Source: Clostridiales bacterium (GTDB lineage: Bacteria > Bacillota > Clostridia > Christensenellales > CAG-138). From it: a stretch of 64,000 nucleotides of DNA. A model generated the notes under the pieces. The model saw nothing but the letters and a program-made list of their open reading frames with translations, was not told the DNA's origin and searched no databases. The translations under genes and the position numbers were made by a program. Of this stretch, positions 35,154 through 46,540 are shown piece by piece. The stretch is taken from contig SFNQ01000009.1 in NCBI GenBank assembly GCA_004554165.1, positions 1 to 64,000 on the forward strand, given 5' to 3'. Within the stretch, counting starts at the first letter, position 1. Every line of letters begins with the position of its first letter.

Positions 35154-35596
35154 CAGCCGATCACCTCGACACTGCCGCCGGCTGCCTTGATCGCCTCATC
35201 CGCGGTCTTTGTAAACTTCGCAGCCTTGACGTGCAGCTTGCGGGTCAGAGCGCCGTTGCCCAGAACCTTGAGCCCGTCCTTCTCAATCTTGGAGATGATG
35301 CCCTGCTCCTTGAGCAGTTCGGCCGTAACGGTCGTGCCATCCTCCAGCCGGTTCAGGTCGGACACGTTGATGGTGGTGTACTCCTTGGCCCAGATGTTGG
35401 TGAAGCCGCGCTTTGGCAGACGGCGCGCCAGCGGCATCTGGCCGCCTTCAAAGCCGTTCTTTTTGCTGCCGCTGCGGGCCTTCTGGCCCTTGTGGCCCAT
35501 GGTGGAGGTCTTGCCCATGCCCGAGCCGGTACCACGGCCGACGCGCTTGGATTCCTTCACCGAACCGGGTGCGGGTTGTAATTCATGCAATTTCAT
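35153..35596 (-). CDS. rplO: 50S ribosomal protein L15
   Basis: A 147-residue protein. [20 protein letters not shown] and the Gly/Arg-rich stretch [20 protein letters not shown] are diagnostic. The ATG at 35596 follows CGGAGG; the longer open frame upstream is not used. Confidence 0.97.
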   Translation of the reverse strand: MKLHELQPAPGSVKESKRVGRGTGSGMGKTSTMGHKGQKARSGSKKNGFEGGQMPLARRLPKRGFTNIWAKEYTTINVSDLNRLEDGTTVTAELLKEQGIISKIEKDGLKVLGNGALTRKLHVKAAKFTKTADEAIKAAGGSVEVIG

Positions 35597-35612
35597 GTTG
35601 CCGTTCCTCCGT

Positions 35613-35795
35613 TTATAGTTCTTCCACCTTGACCAGGTGGCGGACCTTGAACAGCATGCCGCGGATGCAGGCATTGTCCGGCTGCTCGACGACGCTGTTG
35701 GTCTTTTTGAGGCCCAGCGCCTTGACGGTCGCCTGCTGGTCCTTCAGGCAGCCAATGGTGCTCCTGACGAGCGTAATTCTCAATTTGTTAGCCAT
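35613..35795 (-). CDS. rpmD: 50S ribosomal protein L30
   Basis: A 60-residue protein beginning [20 protein letters not shown], the bacterial short form of L30. It lies 14 bases after rpsE. Confidence 0.96.
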   Translation of the reverse strand: MANKLRITLVRSTIGCLKDQQATVKALGLKKTNSVVEQPDNACIRGMLFKVRHLVKVEEL

Positions 35796-35809
35796 TGTAC
35801 CATGCCTCC

Positions 35810-36316
35810 TCAGCCCAGAATCTCTTCAACGGTCTTGCCGCGAAGCTTAGCCACCTGCTCGGCGGTGCGCAGCTGGGAGAGGCCGTTGAGCGTGGCCTTC
35901 ACGCAGTTGCTCGGGTTGTTGGAACCGTAGGACTTGGTGCGGATGTCGCGAATGCCGACCATCTCAAGCACCGCACGGGCGGGGCCGCCCGCGATGACGC
36001 CGGTACCCTCTTCCGCAGGGAGCATGCGAACATGGCCCTTGCCGAACTTGCCTTCCACCTGATGGGGAATGGTCGTGCCGACGATCGGCACCTCGATCAT
36101 GTGGCGCTTTGCGTCCTCGATGCCCTTGCGGACGGCTTCCGGAATTTCCGCAGCCTTGCCGAGGCCAACGCCCACCTTGCCGTTCTCGTTGCCCACAACC
36201 ATCAGCGCGGTGAAGCGGAAATTCTTACCGCCCTTGACGACCTTTGCGACGCGGTTGATGGCGACCAGACGCTCCTTGAATTCCGAGGGCTCTTTTTCAA
36301 ATCTTCTGTTCTGCAT
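35810..36316 (-). CDS. rpsE: 30S ribosomal protein S5
   Basis: A 168-residue protein with the double-stranded RNA-binding S5 domain (residues 14-78: [20 protein letters not shown]) and a C-terminal domain. It helps keep translation accurate. It is 12 bases after rplR. Confidence 0.97.
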   Translation of the reverse strand: MQNRRFEKEPSEFKERLVAINRVAKVVKGGKNFRFTALMVVGNENGKVGVGLGKAAEIPEAVRKGIEDAKRHMIEVPIVGTTIPHQVEGKFGKGHVRMLPAEEGTGVIAGGPARAVLEMVGIRDIRTKSYGSNNPSNCVKATLNGLSQLRTAEQVAKLRGKTVEEILG

Positions 36317-36328
36317 CTCGATTCCTCC

Positions 36329-36697
36329 TTAGAAGTCCAGTCCGGCCTTGCGCGCCGCATCGGCCAGAGCCGCTACGCGGCCCGTGTACAGATAGCCGCC
36401 GCGATCGAACACGACCTGCTTGACGCCCGCTTCCACAGCGCGCTTGCCCAGCAGCTCTCCGACCAGCGCGGCGATCTCGGTCTTGCTCTTTCCTTCGAGC
36501 TGGGCCTTGAGCTGCGCATCCAGCGAGGAAGCTGCGACCAAGGTGTTGCCGACTTCGTCATTGATGACCTGCGCGTAGATGTTGCTCGTGCTGCGGTAGA
36601 CATTGAGCCGCGGACGCTCGGACGTACCGCTGATGTGTCTGCGCTGACGACTGTGACGCGCTTTACGCACTGCGTTCTTATCGATCTTTGAAAACAT
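36329..36697 (-). CDS. rplR: 50S ribosomal protein L18
   Basis: A 122-residue 5S rRNA-binding protein. [20 protein letters not shown] and [20 protein letters not shown] are typical. It follows rplF by 21 bases. Confidence 0.97.
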   Translation of the reverse strand: MFSKIDKNAVRKARHSRQRRHISGTSERPRLNVYRSTSNIYAQVINDEVGNTLVAASSLDAQLKAQLEGKSKTEIAALVGELLGKRAVEAGVKQVVFDRGGYLYTGRVAALADAARKAGLDF

Positions 36698-36718
36698 CTT
36701 TCGTCACTCCTTCCTGCC

Positions 36719-37258
36719 TTATTTGCCGGTCTTGCCTTCCTTGCGGCGAACGAACTCGTTCTCATAGCGGATGCCCTTGCCCTTGTAGGGCTCCGGCTCG
36801 CGGACCGCGCGGATATCGGCCGCAACCTGACCGACCTTCTGCTTGTCGATGCCGCTGACGACGATCTTCGTCGGGGCGGGGGTTTCAAACTTGATGCCGT
36901 CGATCTTGTCGAATTCCACAGGGTGGGAGTAGCCCACGTTCAGCACGAGCTTCTCGCCCTGCATCTGCGCCCTGTAGCCGACGCCGACGATCTCCAGGTT
37001 CTTGGTAAAGCCCACGGTGGTGCCCACAACCATGTTGTTGATGAGCGTGCGGGTGAGGCCGTGCAGCGCGCGATGACGCTTGTCGTCGCTGGGACGCCGG
37101 ACGGTGAGCACGCCCTTGTCCTGCTCAACGATCATGTCCGGCGAAATTTTCTGTGACAGCTCGCCCTTGGGGCCTTTCACGGTCACAACATTCGCTTCAT
37201 CGACCGTAATTGTCACTCCGGCAGGGATGCTGACCGGAAGTTTTCCGATACGAGACAT
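36719..37258 (-). CDS. rplF: 50S ribosomal protein L6
   Basis: A 179-residue protein with two L6 repeats. [20 protein letters not shown] and the ending [20 protein letters not shown] are family signatures. It follows rpsH by 48 bases, a slightly longer gap than its neighbours. Confidence 0.97.
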   Translation of the reverse strand: MSRIGKLPVSIPAGVTITVDEANVVTVKGPKGELSQKISPDMIVEQDKGVLTVRRPSDDKRHRALHGLTRTLINNMVVGTTVGFTKNLEIVGVGYRAQMQGEKLVLNVGYSHPVEFDKIDGIKFETPAPTKIVVSGIDKQKVGQVAADIRAVREPEPYKGKGIRYENEFVRRKEGKTGK

Positions 37259-37306
37259 TTCTTCTTCTCCTTAATCTTGCTGTTTCTCTGTGGTTCGCGC
37301 CGCGCC

Positions 37307-37699
37307 TTACCAGATGTAGGCCAGCACTTCGCCGCCTACGCCCTGCTTGCGCGCTTCGCGGTCGGTCATGATGCCGCGGGAGGTGGAAATCACCGCCACG
37401 CCCAGACCGCCAAGCACCTTGGGGACTTCATCCTTGCGGGCGTATACGCGCAGGCCCGGGCGCGAGATGCGCTTGAGGCCAACGATGACGCGCTGCTTGT
37501 TGGGACCGTACTTGAGCTGGATGCGGAGGGTCTTTTTGATACCGTCCTCGACCGTCTCAAAGCCCTTGATGTAACCCTCGCTCACGAGAATGTCGGCAAT
37601 CGCCTTCTTCACTGTGGAGGCGGGCACGTCAACGCTGTCATGCTTTGCCACCAAAGCATTGCGGATTCTGGTCAGCATATCTGCAATGGTATCTGTCAT
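37307..37699 (-). CDS. rpsH: 30S ribosomal protein S8
   Basis: A 130-residue 16S rRNA-binding protein, in many bacteria the repressor of the spc genes. [15 protein letters not shown] and the ending [20 protein letters not shown] are diagnostic. The ATG at 37699 follows AAAGGAGG; the upstream extension of the frame is in the rpsN region. Confidence 0.97.
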   Translation of the reverse strand: MTDTIADMLTRIRNALVAKHDSVDVPASTVKKAIADILVSEGYIKGFETVEDGIKKTLRIQLKYGPNKQRVIVGLKRISRPGLRVYARKDEVPKVLGGLGVAVISTSRGIMTDREARKQGVGGEVLAYIW

Positions 37700-37713
37700 C
37701 TTCGTTTCCTCCT

Positions 37714-37899
37714 TTACCAGCTTGCCTTGCGCACACCGGGGATCTCGCCCTTGTACGCCAGTTCGCGGAAGCAAATGCGGCAGACGCCATATTTGCGAAG
37801 CACCGAATGCGGACGGCCGCAGATGCGGCAGCGCGTGTAAGCGCGGGTGCTGTACTTGGGGGTCCGCTGCTGCTTCAGTTTCATGCTTGTCTTTGCCAT
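37714..37899 (-). CDS. rpsN: 30S ribosomal protein S14, zinc type
   Basis: A 61-residue S14 of the short zinc-binding form. Two CxxC pairs (CRICG and CRICF) bind the metal, and the ending [11 protein letters not shown] is standard. It lies between rplE and rpsH. Confidence 0.96.
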   Translation of the reverse strand: MAKTSMKLKQQRTPKYSTRAYTRCRICGRPHSVLRKYGVCRICFRELAYKGEIPGVRKASW

Positions 37900-37913
37900 G
37901 CTACTCCTCCTTA

Positions 37914-38513
37914 TCAGCCCTGAACGAACGGCATGCCCATCAGCGCCAGCAGCGCCTTGGCTTCCTCGTCCGTCTTGGCGCTGGTCACGAACACGATGTT
38001 CATGCCGCGCACCTTCTCGACATCGTCATAGTTGATCTCGGGGAAGATCAGCTGTTCCTTCACGCCCATGGCATAGTTGCCGCGGCCGTCGAAGGATTTG
38101 TCCGATACGCCGCGGAAGTCGCGCACGCGCGGGAGGACGATGTTCATCAGCTTGTCGGCAAAGTAGTACATGCGGTCGCCGCGAAGGGTGACCTTGGCGC
38201 CGATGCTCATGCCCTCGCGCACCTTGAAGTTTGCGACGGACTTCTTCGCCTTGCAGATGACGGCCTTCTGACCGGTGATCTGGCCAAGCTCTTTGGCGGC
38301 GGATTCGATTCCCTTCGGGTTGTCCTTTTCGGCGCCGAGCCCCATGTTGACGATGATCTTCTCCAGCTTGGGGATCTCCATGACGTTCTTGTAGCCAAAC
38401 TTTTCCTTCAGCGCAGGAACGGTCTCGTTCAGGTACCTCTCCTTGAGGCGGGGCATTTCGGTGAACTCCGCCTGGGGAGCGCCTGCGGGCTTGTTTTCTT
38501 TCTTAGCTGCCAC
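37914..38513 (-). CDS. rplE: 50S ribosomal protein L5
   Basis: A 199-residue 5S rRNA-binding protein. The first 20 residues ([20 protein letters not shown]) are an extra tail before the usual start RLKERYLNE, so L5 here is longer than the common 180. [10 protein letters not shown] and [20 protein letters not shown] are conserved. A later start is possible but none has a better ribosome site. Confidence 0.95.
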   Translation of the reverse strand: MAAKKENKPAGAPQAEFTEMPRLKERYLNETVPALKEKFGYKNVMEIPKLEKIIVNMGLGAEKDNPKGIESAAKELGQITGQKAVICKAKKSVANFKVREGMSIGAKVTLRGDRMYYFADKLMNIVLPRVRDFRGVSDKSFDGRGNYAMGVKEQLIFPEINYDDVEKVRGMNIVFVTSAKTDEEAKALLALMGMPFVQG

Positions 38514-38536
38514 TTGTCTGTTCCTCCTTCCCGCGC

Positions 38537-38884
38537 TCAGTCGATTTTCGCGCCGCAGCTGTCGTTCTTGCAGTAGCGGACGCTCTTCATCTTCTTCTTG
38601 CCGGAGATTTCGACCTCTTCTACCTTATGGCCGACTCTCGTGGGCTTGCCGCACTTGGGGCAGACCAGCATCACGTTGGAAACGTGAATGGTGCCTTCCT
38701 TCTCAATGCGGCCGCCGGGTTCGCCCTGACGGCGCGGCTTGACGTGCTTTGTGATCATGTTGGCGTTCTGCACGACAACGCGCTCTTTCTCGGGATAGGC
38801 GACCAGGATTTTGCCCTGCTTGCCCTTGTCCTTACCGGAGATGACAACGACGGTATCGCCCTTTTTGACGTTCAGTTTGTTCAT
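38537..38884 (-). CDS. rplX: 50S ribosomal protein L24
   Basis: A 115-residue assembly protein with an N-terminal KOW motif ([20 protein letters not shown]). The C-terminal part has four cysteines (CPKC, then two near the end) that could form a zinc site. It follows rplN by 14 bases. Confidence 0.96.
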   Translation of the reverse strand: MNKLNVKKGDTVVVISGKDKGKQGKILVAYPEKERVVVQNANMITKHVKPRRQGEPGGRIEKEGTIHVSNVMLVCPKCGKPTRVGHKVEEVEISGKKKMKSVRYCKNDSCGAKID

Positions 38885-38898
38885 GTCGTGTTCCTCCC

Positions 38899-39267
38899 TT
38901 ACAGCACTTCCGGCGCGAGAGAGACGATCTTCATGTAGCCCTTCTCGCGCAGCTCCCGCGCGACGGGCCCGAAGATACGCGTTCCGCGCGGGTCCTTCTG
39001 GTCGTTGATGATGACGGCTGCGTTGTCGTCAAAGCGGATGGAGCTGCCATCCGGACGCTGCACGCCCGACACCGTACGCACGACGACCGCGCGCACGACG
39101 TCCTTTTTCTTGACGGCGCCGCCCGGGGAAGCCGTCTTGACGGAGGCAACGATCACATCGCCGATGTTCGCGGATTTGACCTTCGAGCCGCCCAGCACGC
39201 GAATGCACATGATTTCCTTCGCGCCGCTGTTGTCCGCGATTTTCAATCTGGTTTGCGGTTGAATCAT
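38899..39267 (-). CDS. rplN: 50S ribosomal protein L14
   Basis: A 122-residue protein. [20 protein letters not shown] and [20 protein letters not shown] are diagnostic. The ATG at 39267 is the normal L14 start behind GGGGAGGAA; the open frame upstream overlaps rpsQ and is not used. Confidence 0.97.
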   Translation of the reverse strand: MIQPQTRLKIADNSGAKEIMCIRVLGGSKVKSANIGDVIVASVKTASPGGAVKKKDVVRAVVVRTVSGVQRPDGSSIRFDDNAAVIINDQKDPRGTRIFGPVARELREKGYMKIVSLAPEVL

Positions 39268-39287
39268 TTTTCTCGTTCCTCCCCTGC

Positions 39288-39545
39288 TTACTTCGCCTTT
39301 TCGATGATCTCGACCAGGCGCCATCTCTTGTCCTTGGAGATGGGGCGGGTCTCCATGATCTTCACGGTGTCGCCGATGCCGCACTCGTTCTTTTCATCAT
39401 GGGCCTTGAACTTGCGGGTACGGTTGACCATCTTGCCGTAGAGCGGATGGCGAACCTTGGTTTTGATGGCGACCACGATGGTCTTATCCATTTTATCGCT
39501 GACAACGACGCCGACGCGGGTCTTGCGATATCCTCTTACTTCCAT
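39288..39545 (-). CDS. rpsQ: 30S ribosomal protein S17
   Basis: An 85-residue OB-fold protein that binds 16S r[23 protein letters not shown] and [20 protein letters not shown] are typical. It follows rpmC by 20 bases. Confidence 0.97.
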   Translation of the reverse strand: MEVRGYRKTRVGVVVSDKMDKTIVVAIKTKVRHPLYGKMVNRTRKFKAHDEKNECGIGDTVKIMETRPISKDKRWRLVEIIEKAK

Positions 39546-39565
39546 CTTACTTGTCCTCCTTCTGC

Positions 39566-39769
39566 TCACTCGGCGGCAGCCTTGAGCTCGCGCTCGCGGA
39601 TGATGGTCTTTACTCTGGCAATATCCTTCTTGCACTCGCTGATCCGCTGGGGATTGTTGAGCTGGCCGGTAGCCGATTGAAAGCGAAGGTTGAACAGCTC
39701 GGTCTTGAGCTCCTTTTCGCGCTCGGCGAGCGCGTCGTTCGACAAGTCTCTAAACTTATTAGCCTTCAT
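39566..39769 (-). CDS. rpmC: 50S ribosomal protein L29
   Basis: A 67-residue helical protein near the exit tunnel. [20 protein letters not shown] and [18 protein letters not shown] are family features. Its start overlaps the end of rplP by 11 bases, so translation is coupled. Confidence 0.96.
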   Translation of the reverse strand: MKANKFRDLSNDALAEREKELKTELFNLRFQSATGQLNNPQRISECKKDIARVKTIIRERELKAAAE

Positions 39770-40193
39770 TGCTTTCACCACCTTCGATCTCTTTGCGCAC
39801 GATCTTGCTCTTGAGCGGGAGCTTGTGCATCGCAAGGCGGAGCGCCTCGCGCGCGGTCTGCTCATCCACGCCCGCGATTTCAAACATCACGCGGCCGGGC
39901 TTGACGACCGCCACCCAGTATTCGGGCGAGCCCTTGCCGGAACCCATGCGGGTTTCCGCCGGCTTTTCCGTAACGGGCTTGTCGGGGAAAATCTTGATCC
40001 AGACCTTACCGCCACGCTTGATGTAACGCGTCATGGCGATACGGGCGGCTTCGATCTGGTTGCTGGTCACCCATGCGGGTTCGGACGCGACGAGGCCGTA
40101 TTCACCATAGGTGATGGTGTTGCCACGAAGGGCCTTGCCCTTCATGCGGCCGCGGAACACTCTGCGGCGCTTGACTCTCTTGGGCATCAACAT
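39759..40193 (-). CDS. rplP: 50S ribosomal protein L16
   Basis: A 144-residue protein near the peptidyl transferase centre. [20 protein letters not shown] is the usual start. It lies three bases after rpsC and overlaps rpmC by 11 bases. Confidence 0.97.
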   Translation of the reverse strand: MLMPKRVKRRRVFRGRMKGKALRGNTITYGEYGLVASEPAWVTSNQIEAARIAMTRYIKRGGKVWIKIFPDKPVTEKPAETRMGSGKGSPEYWVAVVKPGRVMFEIAGVDEQTAREALRLAMHKLPLKSKIVRKEIEGGESNEG

Positions 40194-40196
40194 GGT

Positions 40197-40865
40197 TTAT
40201 CTGCCTCCTTCCTCATTCTTGGCGGCGTTGCGCTTGCCGAGGACCTCGCCCTTGTAGATCCAGACCTTGCAGCCGATGCGGCCGTAGGTGGTGTGCGCCT
40301 CGGCAAAGCCGTACTGGATATCCGCGCGCATGGTCTGCAGCGGGATGGAACCGTCGTGATAGCCTTCGGTTCTGGCGATCTCCGCGCCGCCCAGACGGCC
40401 GGAGCACATGAGCTTGATGCCCTTGACGCCGTTCTTCTGCATGGAGCGGCCCATGGCCTGCTTCATCGCGCGGCGGAAGCTGATGCGCTTCTCAAGCTGC
40501 GCTGCGATGTTCTCCGCAACCAGCTGCGCGTCTGCATCCGCATCACGAACTTCCATGATGTTGACGTTGACGGGCTTGCCGATGGCCTTGCGGATGTCCT
40601 CCTTGATGGCCTCGATGCCGGCGCCGCCCTTTCCGATCAGCAGGCCCGGACGCGCGGTGTAGATGCTGACGGTAATCTTGCCCGCCGCGCGCTCGATCTC
40701 GATGCGGGAGATGGACGCGCTGTAGTATTTCTTCTTGACGAACTCGCGGATCTCATGATCCTCGACCAGATAGTCGGCAAAGTCCTTTTTGGAGGCGTAC
40801 CAGCGCGTATTCCAGTCGCGGATGACGCCAACACGGAAGCCGTTCGGATTAACTTTCTGACCCAT
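40197..40865 (-). CDS. rpsC: 30S ribosomal protein S3
   Basis: A 222-residue protein of the mRNA entry site. [20 protein letters not shown] starts it; the KH-domain loop [20 protein letters not shown] (about 65-84) is intact. It follows rplV by 12 bases. Confidence 0.97.
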   Translation of the reverse strand: MGQKVNPNGFRVGVIRDWNTRWYASKKDFADYLVEDHEIREFVKKKYYSASISRIEIERAAGKITVSIYTARPGLLIGKGGAGIEAIKEDIRKAIGKPVNVNIMEVRDADADAQLVAENIAAQLEKRISFRRAMKQAMGRSMQKNGVKGIKLMCSGRLGGAEIARTEGYHDGSIPLQTMRADIQYGFAEAHTTYGRIGCKVWIYKGEVLGKRNAAKNEEGGR

Positions 40866-40877
40866 TCTTCTTCCTCC

Positions 40878-41267
40878 TTACTTTGCCTGCTGATCCAGCA
40901 CGATGGTGATGTGGCTCGTGCGCTTGCGGATGCGGGACGCGCGGCCGTGGGATCTCGGGCGGTAGCGCATCAGGGTCGGCCCCTGATTGGCGTACACCTC
41001 CGCGACATAGAGGTCGTCGCGGTTGAGCTCCAGGTTGTTCTCGGCGTTGGCGACCGCGCTCTTGAGGAGCTTGAGCACCGGCTCGGTGGCCGCCTTGGGC
41101 GTGTACTGCAGGATGGCTTCCGCTTCCCGGACGCTCTTGCCGCGGATCAGGTCGATAACGATCTTGACCTTGCGGGAGGAGATGCGCACATAGCGTGCGA
41201 TCGCATGCGGCCGCTTATCTGCATTCTCACGGCGCTTGGCCGCTTTTTCTCTCATTCTGGTTGCCAT
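40878..41267 (-). CDS. rplV: 50S ribosomal protein L22
   Basis: A 129-residue protein lining the exit tunnel. The core begins [20 protein letters not shown], and [20 protein letters not shown] is the tunnel hairpin. A charged N-terminal tail of about 24 residues precedes the core. The ATG at 41267 follows GGAGGAAC. Confidence 0.96.
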   Translation of the reverse strand: MATRMREKAAKRRENADKRPHAIARYVRISSRKVKIVIDLIRGKSVREAEAILQYTPKAATEPVLKLLKSAVANAENNLELNRDDLYVAEVYANQGPTLMRYRPRSHGRASRIRKRTSHITIVLDQQAK

Positions 41268-41280
41268 GTGTCGTTCCTCC

Positions 41281-41562
41281 TTACCTTGCAGACGAGGACT
41301 TCTCGGAACCCTTGTGTCCTCGGAACGTGCGCGTGGGCGCAAATTCGCCCAGCTTGTGGCCGACCATTTCCTCGGTCACATAGACGGGGACGTGCTTTCT
41401 GCCGTCATGCACCGCGATGGTGTGTCCGACCATCTGCGGGAAGATCGTGGAGGCGCGGGACCAGGTCTTTACCACGGTCTTTTTGCCGCTCTCGTTCATC
41501 GCATCGATACGCGAAAGCAAACGCGCTTCGACAAACGGTCCTTTTTTAACCGATCTGCTCAT
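41281..41562 (-). CDS. rpsS: 30S ribosomal protein S19
   Basis: A 93-residue protein of the 30S head. [20 protein letters not shown] and [19 protein letters not shown] are diagnostic. The ATG at 41562 follows GGGAGGAG; the longer frame upstream is not used. Confidence 0.97.
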   Translation of the reverse strand: MSRSVKKGPFVEARLLSRIDAMNESGKKTVVKTWSRASTIFPQMVGHTIAVHDGRKHVPVYVTEEMVGHKLGEFAPTRTFRGHKGSEKSSSAR

Positions 41563-41579
41563 TTCCGTTCTCCTCCCAA

Positions 41580-42413
<834 letters not shown>

Positions 42414-42423
42414 GTGTGCCTCC

Positions 42424-42720
42424 TTACTGCGAGATGCTGTCGAAGAACTCGATGCCCTTGCTGTCCTTCTTGAGCTTCACATACGCCTTCTTGGTGGAAG
42501 GCCGGCGGCCCTTGTGGGCGCCCTGGCGCTTCATCTTGCCAAGAGAGTTGATGGTATGGACGCTGTCCACCTGAACGCCGAAAATCTGCTCCACGGCGCT
42601 GCGGATCTCGATCTTGTTGGCGTTCTTATCGACCACGAACGTATAGGTCTTGTCCGGCAGGTGGTCGTAGCTTTTCTCTGTGAGAACCGGCTCTTTGATG
42701 ATGTCGTACGGGCTCTTCAT
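42424..42720 (-). CDS. rplW: 50S ribosomal protein L23
   Basis: A 98-residue protein at the tunnel exit, where trigger factor and SRP dock. [20 protein letters not shown] is typical. Its ATG shares one base with the rplD stop. Confidence 0.97.
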   Translation of the reverse strand: MKSPYDIIKEPVLTEKSYDHLPDKTYTFVVDKNANKIEIRSAVEQIFGVQVDSVHTINSLGKMKRQGAHKGRRPSTKKAYVKLKKDSKGIEFFDSISQ

Positions 42721-43340
42721 CAGACGTACACCTCCTCGATCTTCTTCGCCGATGCCTCGGTGAGGATCAGCTTTTTGTACTTGAGAATCTCATAGACGTT
42801 CAGCGTGCCCACCAGGGTCGTCTTGACGCCGGGGATGTTGCGCGCGGCGCGCTCGACGGTATCGTTGCTGCCGTCGAGGACGATCAGCGCCCTGTCGGCC
42901 TTGACCGCGTCCAGCGCCTTGACCATCTCCTTGGTCTTCGGAGCCGCCAGGTTCAGCTCGTTGAATACGATGAGGTCGGTATCCTGCACCTTGCTGGACA
43001 GCGCGGATTTCATCGCCAGGCGCTTGACCTTCTTGTTCACGCGGATGGTGTAATCCCGGGGCTTCGGCGCGAACACGACGCCGCCGTGCCGCCACTGCGG
43101 GGCGCGGGTCGAACCCTGACGGGCTCTGCCGGTGCCCTTCTGCCGCCACGGCTTGATACCGCCGCCGCGGACCTCGGAGCGGGTCAGCGCGCTCTGGGTG
43201 CCCTGACGCTGGTTGGCGAGGTAGGCCTTGACAACCTCGTGCAGAACGTGATTGTTGACCTCCTGGCCAAAGGTGTTATCGGAAAGCTCGATCTCGCCGA
43301 CGGTCTTTCCGCTGATGTCGTAAACTGCTACTTTCGGCAT
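42720..43340 (-). CDS. rplD: 50S ribosomal protein L4
   Basis: A 206-residue protein that lines the exit tunnel and in some bacteria represses its own operon. [20 protein letters not shown] and [20 protein letters not shown] form the tunnel loop. It follows rplC by 17 bases. Confidence 0.97.
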   Translation of the reverse strand: MPKVAVYDISGKTVGEIELSDNTFGQEVNNHVLHEVVKAYLANQRQGTQSALTRSEVRGGGIKPWRQKGTGRARQGSTRAPQWRHGGVVFAPKPRDYTIRVNKKVKRLAMKSALSSKVQDTDLIVFNELNLAAPKTKEMVKALDAVKADRALIVLDGSNDTVERAARNIPGVKTTLVGTLNVYEILKYKKLILTEASAKKIEEVYV

Positions 43341-43357
43341 GAAAGGTTCCTCCTTCC

Positions 43358-43984
43358 TTACTTCACGGTGCTCTTGACGGAGACCATGCTGCCCTTTGCG
43401 CCGGGGATGGCGCCCTTGACCAACAGGAGGTTCCGCTCTGCGTCCACGCGCACGATCTCGAGGTTCTGCACGGTGACGTTCTCGCTGCCCATGTGGCCGG
43501 GCAGGTGCTTGGTCTTAAAAACTTCGCCGGGATAGGTGCAGGCGCCCATGGAGCCCGCCACGCGGTAGCTGTGGGAGCCGTGGGTCTTGCGGCCGCGGGC
43601 CTGATTCCAGCGCTTGATGGTGCCGGCAAAGCCCTTGCCCTTGCTCCTGCCGGAGACGTCAACGCGGTCGCCAACCTCGAACACGTCCGCCTTGATGACC
43701 TGGCCGACCTCGTAGGAGGCGGCGTCATCGAGCTTGAACTCCTTGCAGTAGCGCATGGCCTTCTGGCCGGCCTTGGCGAAGTGGCCGATCATGGGCTTGT
43801 TGGAGAGCTTTTCGCGAATCTCGCAAAAACCCACCTGAATCGCTTCGTATCCATCGGCGCCGATGGTTTTCTTCTGAACGACGGGGCAGGGACCGGCTTC
43901 GATCACTGTGACGGGGATCATGGTACCGTCAGACAGGAACATCTGCGTCATACCGACCTTTTTGCCCAAAATGGCTTTTTTCAT
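43358..43984 (-). CDS. rplC: 50S ribosomal protein L3
   Basis: A 208-residue protein needed early in 50S assembly. [20 protein letters not shown] and [20 protein letters not shown] are diagnostic. It follows rpsJ by 19 bases. Confidence 0.97.
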   Translation of the reverse strand: MKKAILGKKVGMTQMFLSDGTMIPVTVIEAGPCPVVQKKTIGADGYEAIQVGFCEIREKLSNKPMIGHFAKAGQKAMRYCKEFKLDDAASYEVGQVIKADVFEVGDRVDVSGRSKGKGFAGTIKRWNQARGRKTHGSHSYRVAGSMGACTYPGEVFKTKHLPGHMGSENVTVQNLEIVRVDAERNLLLVKGAIPGAKGSMVSVKSTVK

Positions 43985-44003
43985 TAGGTTTACCTCCGAT
44001 TAT

Positions 44004-44309
44004 TTACAGCTTGATCTCGATGTCGACACCGGCCGGAAGATCCAGCTTCATCAGCGCGTCAACGGTCTTGGACGAGGGCTGCAGAATGTCAATCAGGCGC
44101 TTGTGGGTGCGCATTTCAAACTGCTCGCGGGAGTCCTTATACTTGTGGGTCGCGCGGAGAATCGTGACGATTTCCTTCTCCGTGGGCAGCGGGATGGGGC
44201 CGGAAACCTGAGCGCCCGTTCTCTTGGCGGTATCGACGATCTTCTCGGCGCTCTGGTCGATCAGACTGGCCTCGTATGCCTTGAGCTTGATGCGGATTCT
44301 GTTTGCCAT
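44004..44309 (-). CDS. rpsJ: 30S ribosomal protein S10
   Basis: A 101-residue protein, also known as the transcription factor Nus[21 protein letters not shown] and [20 protein letters not shown] are family features. It is the first gene of the 27-gene ribosomal operon. The ATG at 44309 follows AAGGAGG with a long 12-base spacing. The rpsL-rpsG-fusA-tuf genes often found upstream are not in this window. Confidence 0.97.
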   Translation of the reverse strand: MANRIRIKLKAYEASLIDQSAEKIVDTAKRTGAQVSGPIPLPTEKEIVTILRATHKYKDSREQFEMRTHKRLIDILQPSSKTVDALMKLDLPAGVDIEIKL

Positions 44310-44548
44310 ATTATTTGATGTCCTCCTTGTCGTGGTTCGGGGGCTGTACACCGAGCCGTGTGTTTCCCTCTTCATAAGGCACGCGCAGCCGCGGCGGCTG
44401 TGCTCTCGTTCGGGACGGCACGAATTCGGCGGTTTCCCCCCGCCCGTCTTGCGGGCGTCGGGTCTGACGGAAATTACCCGGATGGCAGAACCGGCAACCT
44501 CCCGTTCATCCCATATTCGCAGGGCAAAATGCGCCCATGGCGCGAACG
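44310..44548 (-). promoter_or_regulatory. Long leader of the ribosomal operon
   Basis: About 240 bases lie between the predicted start of transcription and rpsJ, with no gene. Short stems such as GCCCGCAAGACGGGC near 44445 are visible. A leader this long could carry autoregulation by a ribosomal protein, but I cannot match it to a known leader class. Confidence 0.4.
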
Positions 44549-44554
44549 TTAATT

Positions 44555-44583
44555 ATTTTACAGGATGCAAGCGTAAAATGCAA
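44555..44583 (-). promoter_or_regulatory. Promoter of the S10-spc-alpha operon
   Basis: TTGCAT (44583-44578) and TAAAAT (44560-44555) are separated by 17 bases on the minus strand, in an AT-rich pocket between the glycosyltransferase stop and rpsJ. Confidence 0.7.
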
Positions 44584-44632
44584 GATGTTTTTTGGACTTT
44601 TTTTGAAGCAATTTCGGGCGCTTTCCGTCCTT

Positions 44633-46527
44633 TCAGGCAGGTCCGATCTGCCGAAAGACCGTCCTCCCGCCCTCCGTTTCAATCCGGTACAGCGTGCCGG
44701 CGGAAGCGCTGCCGGCAAACAGCTCCGGCAGTTGTTCCTTCGCCAGCGGTATGTCCCGGACAAAATAGAGATATGTGCAGCCATGCTCCGCAATCGTATC
44801 CATCAGCTTCTGCCGGATTTGCGCAATCTGCCCGGCGTTGGCTCCCTGCCCCCGGTTGATGCAGGTGTTGTCGTAATAGTTGGCCGCCCTGATACCGTAA
44901 TCCAGCAGAGCATAGTAAAGCTCATGGTGCAGAACGTCTGTCTCTCCGCGCGGAAAGGCCAGATAGATTCGAACGTTTTCCCCCGGCCCGTTCTCCTCCG
45001 CGTTCACAGCCTCCGCAATCTGTGCAGCGGTCTGCGCGGCACCTTCCGCATATTTTGCGGGCCTCCTGTCAAGCCCCAGAGGAAACACCGCGACCAGCAG
45101 CGCCAGCGCGCAGGCAAACGCAAGCCTGCTCCACTCGTTTTTCATAATCGCCGCTTCAACCCTCGTTTGCCCCGCTTCGAGAAAGCTCAGCACGATCAGC
45201 GTGATATTGGCCTGAGCTATTGTGCCGATATAGCGGGCATAGCTGGGCATGTTCCCGTCGAACCCGTTACGAAACAGCAGGTACAGCCCGGCGATGTAGG
45301 CAAGGTTCATGCCTCCTGCGATGAGCAGAAGAAGCTTCTGCCGCCGCCGTCTTTCCTCCGTGAACAGCCCCAGCGTCAGCAGGCCAAGGCCGAGGCAAAG
45401 CGCTCCCGTCGTGGCATAGGTGGCAAGCTCCGGGCCGCCCCAGTTGGCAAATACCGGCGAAGAAACGATATCCCGTTTCAGCAGTGCTGTGAAAAACTCG
45501 GGCAAAAAGATGGCGTCGTCCGCCGTGGCCGATAAGGGGATATGGTTTTTCACCCCCGCCATTCCCAGCAGGAGTTGCCAAAGCCCAAACAACAGCAGCG
45601 GAAGCGCCGCCGCAGCCAGCAGCCGGAGCCAGCGCCGACCCCTGCGCACCCTCTTTCCCGACGGAGCTCCGTCCTTTGTCAGCAGCAGCGCCGCCGGCAG
45701 CGCAAGGGCCGCCAGCAGAACGCCGGAATCCTTGAGAAGCGCCAGCGCGGACAGCGCCGCCGCAAGCCGCGCGGACTCAAACCAGCCTGGCAGGCCCTCC
45801 GCCGCCGCCAGAAAGACCGCGCAGCCCAGCGTCAGCCCCAATACCACGTCTATATACAGGGAACGATAGGCATACAGTCCGTCAAAGCCCGAATTACCAA
45901 AGAACATCGGCAGCACAAACAGCAGCAGCAGCGCTGCGGCGTTCATCCAAAGCTGCTTCCAGCGCAGGTTTTTCAGCGCCGGGAGCGCCATCATAAGGCC
46001 GAAAACAGCGTAGGCCCAGTAAAGCCTTGCCGGTGTGAAGCTGCCGCCGGCCTTTTCAATAAAATAACAGAACAGCGCCATGCCCGGCGGATAGGACTGC
46101 ATGTTTGCATACAGCAGCGCATCCGCCCCCAGCTGCAACCGTTCCGTAACATACAGGGCCTTGGGATATGCCGCCCAAAGCCGCAGCTCATCCCATGCGT
46201 TGACCGTGTTTCCCTGCACCAGCAGCCAGACGGCCACACAGAGCGTCAAAAAGACCGCCATGCCCGGCGTACACAGCCGCGCAAGGAAGCCGGAACGATA
46301 CCCCCCCGTTGTACTATTAGAAAAATAGCGCCTGCACAGCAGCCACAGCACAGCGCAATCGCCGTCCAGTAGCCCCATGCCAGCCTGTCCGCCGCATAAA
46401 AGAGATACAGCAGTACGATCAGCCCGCCCGCCGTCAGCGGCATGGCCTCCTCCGCCCTGCGGCCCAGAGCGGCCGCAAGCACGCTGCCCGAGCAGAGCAG
46501 CAGGATCGCCGGCAACAGATTAAGCAT
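44633..46527 (-). CDS. Membrane glycosyltransferase-like protein, frame broken at a homopolymer
   Basis: The minus strand encodes about 630 residues with 12 or more membrane helices, like GT-C glycosyltransferases (a conserved VNAWDELRLWAAY loop with acidic residues follows an early helix). The ATG at 46527 has GGGGGGAGAG upstream and begins MLNLLPAILLLCSGSVLAAA. That frame must change at a run of seven C at 46301-46307 to enter the main frame ending at 44633. One extra base in the run would restore a single protein. It may be phase variation, a mutation or a sequencing slip. It lies 13 bases after the ABC exporter gene. Confidence 0.7.
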
Positions 46528-46540
46528 GGTTCTCTCCCCC

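Noticed and set aside
33459..35618. A 719-codon plus-strand open frame across adk, secY and rplO
   Set aside because: It lies antisense to three certain genes and reads as low-complexity His/Arg/Asp-rich protein, the usual result of high G+C codon use on the opposite strand.
39690..41549. A 619-codon plus-strand open frame over rplP, rpsC and rplV
   Set aside because: Antisense to ribosomal genes whose identity is certain.
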